Assembly (NCBI RefSeq): GCF_963583255.1
Contig: NC_084810.1
Location: 3,565,751-3,629,750, forward strand
DNA length: 64,000 nt
DNA from: Pyrus communis
Taxonomy: Eukaryota; Streptophyta; Magnoliopsida; Rosales; Rosaceae
Direction of reading: 5' to 3'
The notes below the pieces were generated by a model. The model had not been told where the DNA came from, searched no databases, and worked only from the letters and a program-made list of their open reading frames with translations. Within the stretch, counting starts at the first letter, position 1, and each line of letters begins with the position of its first letter. This document shows, piece after piece, positions 44,260-55,090 of the stretch. A program made the translations under genes and the position numbers.

Positions 44260-46171
44260 CAAGAGTTGAAGATAGGATTAGTGGATTAGCAGATGTCGGA
44301 GCATCAAGCAAGAGTGAAGATAGGATTAGCGGTGTAACAGATGCAATTCTTTGTCACGTTCTTTCCTTCATTCCAACAAAGTTTGCTGTGAGAGGCAGCA
44401 TTCTGTCTACTAGATGGAATAACATATGGGCTTTTGTTCCCACTTTGGACTTGAAATTCAAACGCATGTCTGTTATGTGGAAGAATGAATATCTTTCTGA
44501 CCATGTTTGTTGTTTGAACTCTGTCAATTGGGTACTTGCCTCTTGTGACACATCAGATATTAAAACTTCCGACTCCATTGTTGCTCCCTTGTTGAGGATT
44601 TCTCTCAGATTGATGGTTGGATCCGCACCGCCATTAGGCAGAATGTTGTTGAACTTGATCTTCATGTTAAAGCATTTATACTGATGATGAAGTTTTCCGA
44701 CTTTGGAGTTGCCTAAATGCGTTTTCAGGTGCAAAACACTGGTGCTTTGAAGGTTAGTCAGATTGTATTACCTATATTCCTCCTGCATCAGGCTGTTTCC
44801 CGAAACTCAAGTTCCTTGATGTCAAAGTTGAATGTCCTGAAGGCACCCTGTACTTGAAGATTTATCTATAAATGCGACTGTTGCAGTTGATATGGTTCCA
44901 AAATTTAAAGTCTCTTCACCTGAACTGAAGACGTTAAAAATGTCCTTCTTTCTTAATGTGTTTGTTGTTGAAAAAGATATTAAGTACAGTATTTCTAAAA
45001 TGCCCCAAAGCTTGACAGCCTTGACATTTGACAGGAATATTTGTCGAATTATTCATTCAAGAATGTAACATCCCTGGTCAAAGGCAGTGTGTATCTCCAT
45101 AGCCATTAAGCGGCTGAATACCAGGATGGCGTTTCTGACCAAGCAACTGCGCTTCTGCAGGGATTTTCCGGTGTTAAATATCTGTCTATTTCAGCTCATG
45201 TTATGGAGGTAAGTATATGCCCCAACTCATTCTTTTACGCTGTGTATGACTTAGGACACAGAGAAGAGGATTTGCACAGGGGAAAAGCAAATCCCTTCAT
45301 AGTTGGACAGGTTAAAGAAATCAAATAGTAATTTCAGTTTTGGGGTAGGAAGGAGATGACAAAGAAACAGAACTGTATCTGAGTAATAAGATACTCGGTT
45401 CCTTTTTCCTTTTTCCATCATAATCCCCTTTTATGTACAAAAGAAACGCTTCCACGATCCTAAAATACGAGGGAAAGACAAATCCCTGGCATGCCACCTT
45501 TTCCCGTTCTTTTTAGCCCGTTAATCATTCTTTCTTTGTACCAAAAGTAGTATCTGTCTGTAAAGTGAAACCTGTATTACGTTTTAGCAATTTTTTATTT
45601 GAATCTGAATGTTATGTATTATTAAATTTTTACTTAATACACTAGTATATATTTGATCTTTAACCTATGTTTTCGAGAAGAGTTATCATCTGCTTGCATT
45701 TGATAATTTGAGGGATTTGAACCTGGTTCTTTACAATTACTATCACTGGAATTTGCTAACAGAGTTGCTCAAGCAATCAGCTAATTTGGAATCTCTTGTC
45801 GTCGAATATGAAGTAAGATGTATTTCGACTCATGCTAAGTCATAACAACTTGTTGCTCTTTACTATTCTCATATTTGTACTTTTCAGGACGAGGAATGTG
45901 TTGAGGATTATGAGGAGCGTGAAAAGGACTTAGTTTTCTTATACTCAGAGCACCGATGGAGCACACCTGAGTCAGTGCCTATCTGTCTAATATGCATCAA
46001 GACTGTCACTACAAGGGGATTCAAGGGATACCCACATGAGCAGAAAGTGGTAAAGTATTTGCCAAAGAACGGTAACGTTTTGGATAAGATGATTATTTAT
46101 CGATTGATGGCTTTTACAAAGAATTAATGCTTGAAAAGGCTTCTAGGACTTGTCAGGTTGAACTTCTCTGA
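44260..46171 (+). pseudogene. F-box/LRR/FBD pseudogene, block 3 copy b
   Basis: F-box, LRR, intron and FBD exons as in block 2. About 28 bp are missing near 44846 (AAGGCACCCTGTACTTG). At 45954 the codon is TGG (CACCGATGGAGC) where blocks 1 and 2 have TAG, so this copy keeps the older state at that site, but upstream frameshifts still break it. Confidence 0.85.
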
Positions 46172-46600
46172 GATGCAATTTGTAGCTTCTACATGGTTAT
46201 AATTTTGTGAGTCCAATGTTTGGGGTTTTGCTTTCAAAGTTGTAAATCAGACCAGCATTTCTGATAATCTTCAGATTGATCGATTTGTGGATGTTTGTTT
46301 TGGATTGTATACATGTTTAGTTCAACTTCATTAAACTCGTTTTTGCATTTCTTTTGTATACAAGGCGATATGGATTATAGCGAATTATATTTGTGTTTTC
46401 AAAAAAGTTCTGGGCTTAGAAATTACACTAATTCCCTATGAGGTTTCAAATGTTTTCATCCAAAAGTTGATATAAGCCTTTATTTATAAGTTTCTTCCAA
46501 ATGGCAATTGACAACTTTAACCTCAAAGATTAAATTAAGCGTAGACACTCCATGAGATCTATACTTATTTTCACCTCACAGGTTTCTCAAATTATGTTTC

Positions 46601-47261
46601 GCCGATCGCATTGTCTATGATCTAAGTTTTCGTATGCAATTCTACATGTAGCATACATAATTTGGTTAAAGTTATGCTACTAATTATTTAGCACTCAAAC
46701 GAAGTCATTGCATTTGCTCTCTCGTTTGTTTATCCCCAATGAACGAATTCGGTTAAAGTTATACTACTAATTATTTAGCACTCAAACAAAGTTATTATAT
46801 TTTCTCTCTCATTTGTTTATCCCCAATGAACGAGTACAAATAACAACTCTCTTTCTGAAAAATCCAAAACCGAAGTTTGGCTTTTCTTTTCTACTTTCCT
46901 CGGCTACAAGCAGAGGCTCTAAAAGCTCTAAACTTGGGAAGACGCAGAGAGTCCAGCTTAGTAGGGGAGCAACCATTCTAAACCAGCCGTTACTTTTCAA
47001 ATTCTTGGTTTTTCAAATTTCCCATCAATAATGTCAAATTACACAATTGCATTCCCAAATAGACATATACAACGGCTAGTTCTGGGGATAATAGTGTCAT
47101 TTAAACACTAAAATTTCTCTATAAATACCCAAAAGCTTCTCCTTCATTCCTTTTCTCACACACTTCTAGCAACTCCTCCGAGTCCTCAACAGCTACAAGT
47201 ATTCAATCATCTCTTCAAAATCTTTTCCGCATAATTCATCTTTTCGAAGTTTCTTTTGGAC
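46601..47261 (+). promoter_or_regulatory. Upstream region and TATA box of hAT-derived gene
   Basis: Contains the tandem duplication above, a CTATAAATA box at 47119-47127 and a C/T-rich leader before the ATG at 47262. Part (46970-47010, CCAGCCGTTACTTTTCAAA) matches flanks of the array hAT remnants (near 18914 and 33210), so this upstream region was co-duplicated with them. Confidence 0.5.
46664..46834. repeat. 87-bp tandem duplication upstream of hAT gene
   Basis: GGTTAAAGTTATGCTACTAA...TTTATCCCCAATGAACGA occurs at 46664 and 46751, with several substitutions between the copies. Confidence 0.9.
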
Positions 47262-49751
47262 ATGGATGATGTCGAAATCAATGAAGCTGCTGATAGTGAT
47301 AGTTCTGGAAGCAATTCTATACCAACTGTTGAGTACTTTCACTACAATACCAAAGAAGGTATGGCCAAATACATTACTTCAACCGGCCAACTTTCCACTC
47401 CTGCCGAAAATGTCAGATTCGAGATGTTCATCAAAGGCTGTATTCAACCAAAGTATGTTACTCTTGTTTGAGAACAATTCAGAAATAAACAAATATAACA
47501 GAAATAAACAGAACTTGAAATTCTAATATTTTATTTACCAAATATACTTGATGTGCAGAATGAAATTATACAATAAATACATAAACTAATATAATAATAT
47601 CAATGATACTAACTTGATCACAAAAGGTAGAGGCTAGCGTAAAAGCTATGTCCTTCGAACAGTATTTTTGTCCCACTCTTGTGCTTATGGTTCTACAACG
47701 TCTGCTCGACCAGGATACAAATACCAAATTCTACAACCCGCACCGGATTATAGAACTCTAGCGAATTGCTTTGTGTGTTTACTCTCTGGAAATTTTGTAC
47801 GAAAGATAAGGAGGAAGAAAAGATGATTCTCACTTGGATACTGTGATTACAAATATATAGGCTGTTTCACACCCTTTCAAATACCTGTTCAGTGTATTTG
47901 AAAGCACACAACTCAAGTACAACTCTTTCTAACAGCTGTGTCTTTTAATCAAAACGTTTTTTAATTAATAATTTAAAAACTTAATCCGAAAATTAAAATT
48001 AATGAATCTGATTATATTAATTGTATTTAGGCTATATTATATTCTATTCAAGAATAATTCAGGCAACCATAAGGCTCAAGCCTTCAATCCATTTCCAAAT
48101 GGTCCAAGTTCTAATTACTAAGAAAAGGGAATAAGCCTATATAAAGGCTTATGAAAAAATACTATTGACCAATGTGGGACAAGAGGTCTCAAACTCCAAC
48201 AACTCTTCCCCCATTCCTTATTAAAAGCGACTGCTTGAAACTTTTTAGCGAAAAGAAGACAAATTGAGATCAGAATTTGCTAGTTTCACGGGTACAATTT
48301 CTTTGAGTTCTAGTTTTTGGAATTGCAGCGATGATCGGCTTGGTTTTGTTTGCGTGACTGCGCATTTTATTGATTCTTCTTGGATGTTGCAGAAGAGAAT
48401 TACTGGTTTTCGTATGCTCGAATACCCTCATAGTGATTGTGTCATATTTCAATGCATGATGGATATATTTAGGGAGTATTCAATTGATGACAAAGTTTCT
48501 GCTATCACTTTTGATAATGTTATTCGCAACGATGCTATCGTTGATATGTTTCGAAATGCTCTGCATCATCCTAATGGAGTTCCTTTTTCGGACATGAAAT
48601 GTTTAGGACACGTGATTAATTCGACAAGAAGGGTTGAAACTGATGGAAATTCGTCTGGAAACACTTAGGACGGTTGTTGTTTATGTTTCTTCTTCTTCTA
48701 GGCAATATGATTGGAATACTTTCTGTTTAATTCGTGGTTTAAAACGCCAAAAGTTTAAACCAGATAGCAGGACTCACTGGAACACTACTTATCTGATGTT
48801 AAGATCTTTGGTGGATTACAAGGATGCAATCTATGATTTTTGCAATAATAAACCCGATACCGGTTGTTTACTTGAAAAAGATTGGGAGCTTTGCTTTGTT
48901 TTTATGGAGTTTTTGAAGGTTTTTTATGAAACTGCAACCACATTGAGTTCAAACGTTTATTCTCGCAGTTCTTGTTTCATTCTCAAGCATCTTTGCTTCA
49001 TTAGTTTTACATTTTCGGAACACAGAGATCATTCCGGGTTTAAACCAGTTTACGAAATAATGGAATCAAAACTCAGAAATTACTGCGAGGAAATGTTGCC
49101 TGGTATATGTTTAGCTGCTGCAATGGACCCTCGAATGCAGTTACATGGCGTAGAGTTGAGGTTAAATGAAATTTCCCAGAACTTAACCGTGCCGTGAAAG
49201 CTGATGCGAAATCTGTCGAGACATTGTTGCATAACCTTTACAAGGTTTACGAATCAGAATTTGCAAAGAGAGAAACAGAAGGTGAAGATGAAGAATCCGA
49301 ATTTCACAGCATTGACTACACGAAGAGATTGATGGCACGGTTTCATGCAAAAGTGAGGAAAAAAGAAGAACAGAAGTATGGACCTACTGAACTTCACAGA
49401 TACTTGGGGATGAATCACTGTGGCACCATGAGCAATCAAGAGTATGTCAATCTTGATGTTCTAGAATGGTGGAAATCGCGCGAGGGTTGGTTCCCTAGGC
49501 TTGCTGTTATGGCACACGACCTACTAGCACCTTCGGTGGTTGCAATGGCACCGGAGTTTGTTTTTTGTAGTGCAGGTAAGCAGGTTTTGGACCAGAGGAG
49601 AAGCATGCAGTCTCCGAAAATGTTGGACTGCAATTTTTGCTTGAAGGATTGGGAAGTCGCTGAACTTCGAGCTCAGAACTGGACCGATGACATGGTGGAG
49701 TATTTTAAAGATTCGAATCAAAGCAATGTAGATGAATCAGTGATGACTTAA
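47262..49751 (+). pseudogene. hAT transposase-derived gene, longest copy, split by solo LTR
   Basis: ATG at 47262 begins MDDVEINEAADSDSSGSNS and continues GMAKYITSTGQLSTPAENVR; there is no BED zinc finger before this. A solo LTR interrupts at 47465. After it: DCLKLFSEK, the core with FVCVTAHFIDSSWMLQKRIT, FRMLEYPHSDCVIFQCMMD, then a frameshift near 48650, DWELCFVFMEFLKVFYETAT, another shift at 49195, and a complete dimerisation domain (49435-49690) with LDVLEWWKSREGWFPRLAVM. The usual catalytic aspartate before W (D-x-W) reads SFW here. hAT transposases move DNA elements; plants have domesticated some (DAYSLEEPER, RICESLEEPER). This copy is a likely parent of the array remnants. At least two frameshifts plus the LTR make it non-coding today. 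Confidence 0.8.
47465..48201 (-). mobile_element. Solo LTR, 737 bp
   Basis: Read on the minus strand it starts TGTTGGAGTTTGAGACCTCT and ends GTTCTCAAACA. The flanks ACTCT (47460-47464 and 48202-48206) form a perfect 5-bp duplication. There is no internal domain, so unequal recombination between two LTRs left one. The TGTTGG-start and CCCACATTGG motif are common in plant Copia LTRs. A TATAAAG-like motif is at about 48140. Confidence 0.85.
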
Positions 49752-50298
49752 TCAAGTGCATTGTTGTTCTGCGGTTTTTGTAAGTTACATTTTGAGCAAT
49801 GTTATCGACAGTCGTTGATGGTAACATTTTAGCATCTTGTGGTCGAGATTTCGACCAATTTTCTTGTACTTTTGTTTTTCTATATGGTAATTCTAAAACT
49901 TTTTGACAAACTGCACAAGCATTGAATCACATCATGCAAAAACTTTAGTAAATGTAATTGAGATTTACTCTAGTAAAATTTATCAAAATTCAAAATTTCC
50001 TTTCTATCAGGACTCTTATGATTCTATTCGGACATCAGCTCGAAACAGAGTGAAAACGATCAGTAAAAGCTACCATTCGGGTGGGTGGGGGAGAGAGAGA
50101 GAGAGATAAAATTCAAACACTTGCGTTACTGTTCACTTAACAGAACAAACTTGCAGCAAACTAAGAAGAATTCAAGTGAATGTGAAAGGAAAGGCGTAAA
50201 AGTGACCATCTCTATTTAAGATATGGAAGCGACGAGAGAAAAATATACATGATTTACAATCGATCCTGTGAACAAAGTTTGTCATATCCTCTCTCGAG
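49752..50298. other. Spacer and 3' UTR of UBTD-like gene
   Basis: No coding signature. A short (GA)n run lies at 50091-50106. The right part is probably the 3' UTR of the minus-strand gene ending at 50299. Confidence 0.5.
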
Positions 50299-53200
50299 TC
50301 AACTCTCTTGAATTAAGTTGGTTGGCTCGCTCAAAACATACTTGGGTAGTTCATATTTTGCACCTGCAAGGGGGTAATGTAAGGGCACGCTAAGAGGATT
50401 TGAAAATGAAGGCAATAAAATATGAAGGGCAATTGGCCATTTGTACAGAGACGGAAAAAGCTCACACGCCAACAATGGTGCATACAACATAAACCGGTAA
50501 ACGCATATTTAGACTGGCTATTGACTTTAAAATGCAACACGCACACAAACATGCTTAAAGACAGGAAAAAAAAAAACTGCATAGCATTTGAGTTTATTGG
50601 GGGCAGGAAATAGTTATGAAGAAAAGTGCAAAATGGTTAACTACCTCTTTCGTCATAGCAAATTGTCAAATCAGCACTTTGAACAATGACCCCAGCACTG
50701 TCCACAATCGCTTGTGCAAGGCTTAGATCTGCCTCAGAAGCAGCTCGAAGTGCATCCCAAATCTCTAATGTACAGTACAAGCGAAATTTTTGTTTCAAAT
50801 ATAACATGTGTGAAGAATGCAAGAAAAGGGAAACAAAAACCACAGTAGCAATTCAAAATCAAACAAGAAAATGACCACAATAATCACTTTTCTGTGCTTA
50901 TACGATTCTGAACCAATATCATGTTACGGAAAAAAAATGTGTGAACATTGGTAATATTGCAACAATTTTCAATTGTTCTCGTTAATCCTGAGGTTAGTGG
51001 TGACCACTAGTGAAGGACTTGTTCAACTAAATACAAAATTACAAATCATATCTTAAAGACTTGGACAAGAAGCTAATCCTCTTTATTTTATTTATTTTTT
51101 TTTTTTTGGGTCAGCCATTAGCTGTCATTGCATTCACATGACGTGAAAATCTTTATTCTCTTATCTAGTTAGCTTTGGTTCTCCCTTATTCGTACCTCAG
51201 GTTTGCCTTCATTTAACAAAAAGTGCTCACTTGTCAGCTACAAGACTTTCTAGACAAGTTCCTGGGTTACTCAATATATCAAAGTACTTTCAAACAATAC
51301 ATATTGAGCTCTAATAGGTGCTCCAAACTAAGTAAAAGCTAAATTCTTAGATGGTGACAACAATAATCAAATGTAATGAACAACCCTTTCAACTCCACCA
51401 ACACCACCACCCCACCCCACACTCATCAATCCGAAAAGGGAAGCACAACTAGCACAAGACTAAAGACAGATACTGCAACAGCCATCTTGGCACACTGCAC
51501 CAGAGAGCATACAACAATATAAGAAAATCATATTCCCCTACACTACTAAGAATGTTCACTCAATACTGAAATTCGGGTTTGTAGAGAAATCATGAATTAT
51601 TCAGGATGAAAGCAAATTTACCAAAACATACATAATTTAATATCTCATAGACTCATAGTCACGTTCTTCTTAACACTTATGGACCTCAATGGTCATTCAG
51701 TCTCGAATGAGTACATATGTTTGTTAAATTGAACTCAAACGACTCAAAGGAAACCCTTCTCAGACCAACTGCTAATGTTGACATTTTTAACATGACTAGA
51801 AAAGCAATTAAGTATTTCATCCAGTTGCTTTCTAGTTAATAGTCACATGATAAGAGCTTCTATCACCCTTCTATACAATCAGCTCACTCTAACTCTATAC
51901 TGCACCAGATTCCAGAGATGTTCCCTAATTTTCCCTCGACTGCGTGTTCATATATAAACTCATTCTATAGTCCTTTGTAAGTTGCCACCCTTTGTTTTGT
52001 TATCATTTCACAGTATGCGAGTTGTTTTGTTAAATAAAAATATTGTGCCCCAATAGGAACTTAGAAACAAGTAAAAGTAAAAAATGATACAACTATTTGA
52101 ATTAAGAACCTTCGGTGGAACCCAAAAAATCTTCTGCACTTGTCAATATATGTACATCCAGAGGAAATATTACCTTTCCTTCCTCCATAGTGAGGAGCAG
52201 TGTCCCAAAACTCTTCACGCATCTGCAAGAGTTGAGACTTTGTTAACGGCTGAGGATGCTTCCAGGGTTTTGGCTTCCTAATCTTCTTCAAAGCCCCTGT
52301 TAAACAGAAAGTTCTAAGTATTGCCTCTTAACTTCCAGTGCTTTTAAAACTCAAATTATCAAATTTCTTCAGCGCAAATTGAAAATCAAATTATAATCAA
52401 GGATATCCTAATCAAAAGAAAACTGTGAGAACTATATTCCATCAACTGAAGCACGGAATACAAGAAACTACTTGTTTCCTTTCCCCTATTTAATTTACTA
52501 TTAATATTGTTTTGCGAACTAAAAATGAAATACTTGTGGTATAACTAGCCTGAAAGGAAATTAGCGATGTTTCAACATTATGCACAATGCCTTCAAGAAC
52601 AGACATAGGACCTAAGATCTCCTTCCAGCAGTCTATTCTTCACAATACGATGATGGGATGCTAAGCTAAAATCCTATCTCATGCATATCATTTGCAGACC
52701 TTCCAGATTGTGATTCACAATATCAATTGCAGATAACACAGATACATGCAGGAATGACGTGAACTTAAATGGGAAGAGAGAAGATGCTGGATAACTAAAA
52801 TACCCATCTACTACTTTTCACTTTCGATCACATAAATGTCCAACATACAGACCGGAAAATTAGTATCGACAATCACACGTGGATGTCAAAATCAGAAACA
52901 AAATAACACCAACAAAATTGTCCGAATCAAACAATTTCCTATAACATCTTCGGCACAAAAATACCATCTTCGGCATAAAAAACTAACTCCGGCTTGGCAA
53001 TGTGCAGATTGATGGTCGAAAACACATTTAAAGGCCTAAATCCATCTCCAGAACCGCAAGTTTCAGACGGTCGATTCCTCGGCTAAACCCAATGCCATTG
53101 CCTCATTATCTTCTTAACTCTATCTACCAAAATGCAACTAATCATCTTCTTCAGCATTATTTGTCAATACAAAAAAGCATATGAATCTTGCGAAATCCAA

Positions 53201-53522
53201 ACTATATCAAAAGCTAATTCTTGAAACTAAAATAACAACAATTCATAAACCCCAATAACATGTTAATCAATTTTTTCAAGAAAATCAAAGAATTCAGCAG
53301 CCTGACTCAGCTGAGCTCAGCTAAGCTCAACCATTTCCAGAAATCACAATTATTTTCAATTTCTTCAAAGATTTTTCAACTTTCCTTTTCCTGCGTTTTC
53401 CCAGCAGCCAAACAGAAGCTAAAACACCGAAGCCAAAAGATAAACAAAAGCAACAGAGGCAGAGAGAATGATAGAGTAACCTCACCGTCTCCTTTGGTCT
53501 GTGACGATCCAGCACAACCCAT
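50299..53522 (-). CDS. UBTD-like ubiquitin domain-containing protein
   Basis: Minus-strand exons by eye: 53522-53486, 52296-52174, 50764-50645 and 50363-50299, all GT-AG, giving 114 codons plus TGA. The product starts MGCAGSSQTKGDG and contains QLLQMREEFWDTAPHYGGRK joined to EIWDALRAASEADLSLAQAI, then DLTICYDERGAKYELPKYVL. This is the N-terminal ubiquitin-binding domain of UBTD1/UBTD2 (DC-UbP); plant members lack the C-terminal ubiquitin-like domain of the animal proteins, which fits the short length. Gly2 and Cys3 make an N-myristoylation and palmitoylation start likely, so membrane attachment is inferred. Animal homologues bind E2 enzymes and modulate ubiquitination. Introns 1 and 2 are each over 1 kb. 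No lesions seen. Confidence 0.88.
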
Positions 53523-54648
53523 TATACAGAGAGACGGTCAAAAATGGGAACCCAAGAGATTGAGAGCTCCGAGCAGAGGAGAAGAAGAAGAAGAAGAAGA
53601 AGCAAGCGAGCAGCTTTGAGCTTCCAGGTTCAGCTCCGTGAAGACGCAAAGTCAAAAGTGGAGCAACCCGGCCAACCCGACCCGATTCCGATTCCGGCGA
53701 GAGAGCCTGCGGGTTTTCCGGTGAGAAATTGAGCGTTGTAATAGTAAAAGAAGGGAGCTTTATTAGATTTTTTTTTTAAGAACTTTTTATTTTTTATGAT
53801 TTAATTAATCATTCCTCAATTATATACGGATGACGGTAAACATCTTCTACTTTTTCTTCTTCTTTTTTTCTTTACAATATTTTTTTTAATTTTCACATGT
53901 AACAGATAAATCGTTATAGTGATTCTTATATTAATAATATAATATTATATATATGATTATATTATCCAATCAGAACATTATATTATATTACATGTAGAAA
54001 ATTTAATTATATTATTTAATTAAAAAATTATACACGATGAACTTATTTTATACAAATTGTTTCTTTGTAGAAAGTGAAGGACCGAGGTTAGTGAAAAATG
54101 AGTTGGCTGTTAGTCACGTCCTCATTTTTCTCCCTTTTGGGAGTGGGCCAAGAATGGCAACTAGCCATTTGCTTTTGTGTTGGTGTATGAAATGTTTAGT
54201 TACTCTCTAATCTTTGCTGTAACATTCAAAGAAATCTTATTTTTATTTTAAAATTGAAGTAAAAATGGTAGAATCGGTACTTATTAACTTGTTTTCAAAT
54301 AACGAAGTCGCATTTATGTCTTTACTCTTATGTCAATAACAAATAAACTTCAACGTTTCGAGAAATTTTAGACTCAGTTATAAAAAATGCACTAGAAGAA
54401 GACTCAGAACTGCTCAAGTACTACCAAAATAGTACTAAAACACTATTAAGTGTTTGACAAAGACACTACACACAATTTTTCAAATGACACATTGTCATTT
54501 AAAAGTTCTAAATAATACATTACTTCTTGACATTTTTAAGTTCATTTATCTGATTTTTAATCCATTCCTAATAAATTTAGCTTACGTGCCATAAAACTTT
54601 AAAGTTCACCCGTGCCAAGTAATTGACTTGAAAGCATTTAGAGTGGTT
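53523..54648. other. UBTD-like 5' UTR/promoter and AT-rich spacer
   Basis: A (GAA)n microsatellite lies at 53578-53605, about 60 bp upstream of the UBTD-like start. 53760-54640 is strongly AT-rich with no gene or element recognised. Confidence 0.5.
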
Positions 54649-55055
54649 TAGGTCATCGCCAACCGAAAGGTCCAGAGGGTCGAAAAAAACCCTAAAACCA
54701 TTTCCAATCGAGGGCCAGGCCAAAGGGCTCTTCTTTTTTTTTACAAAATTTGTTTAATAATAGTCCGAAAAGTATGTTTGGTTGAATGTGTCGGTGTTCT
54801 TTTTATAGGCTTTAGAGCTTGCTCAAATCCCACCCACTTCCATTTTTTTTTTTTATACTTCCTCTTCCACCCACTTCCTTTTTCTCATTTTTTTTTTCTA
54901 CTTCCTCTCCCACCGCCAATGTGGGACTCTCCCACCCACTTCCTTTTTATATACTAGCATATGGGCACACACAAAGTGTGTGAGAAAATTTTTTATTTTT
55001 GTTTTTGAAATAGAAGAAGAGAGGAAGAGAGTGACAGAGAATGTGGGAGTGAGAA

Positions 55056-55090
<35 letters not shown>

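Larger units (their letters stand above)
40018..46600. repeat. Tandem duplication block 3 (truncated)
   Basis: 6.6 kb. Same order, but gene a is cut after the F-box and fused to the hAT remnant. Homology to the linker ends at CAAATTATGTTTC (46600), where unrelated sequence begins. Confidence 0.9.

Noticed and set aside
16783..46600. CRISPR-like or satellite array
   Set aside because: Units are 6.6-9.7 kb composite gene blocks, not short regularly spaced repeats.
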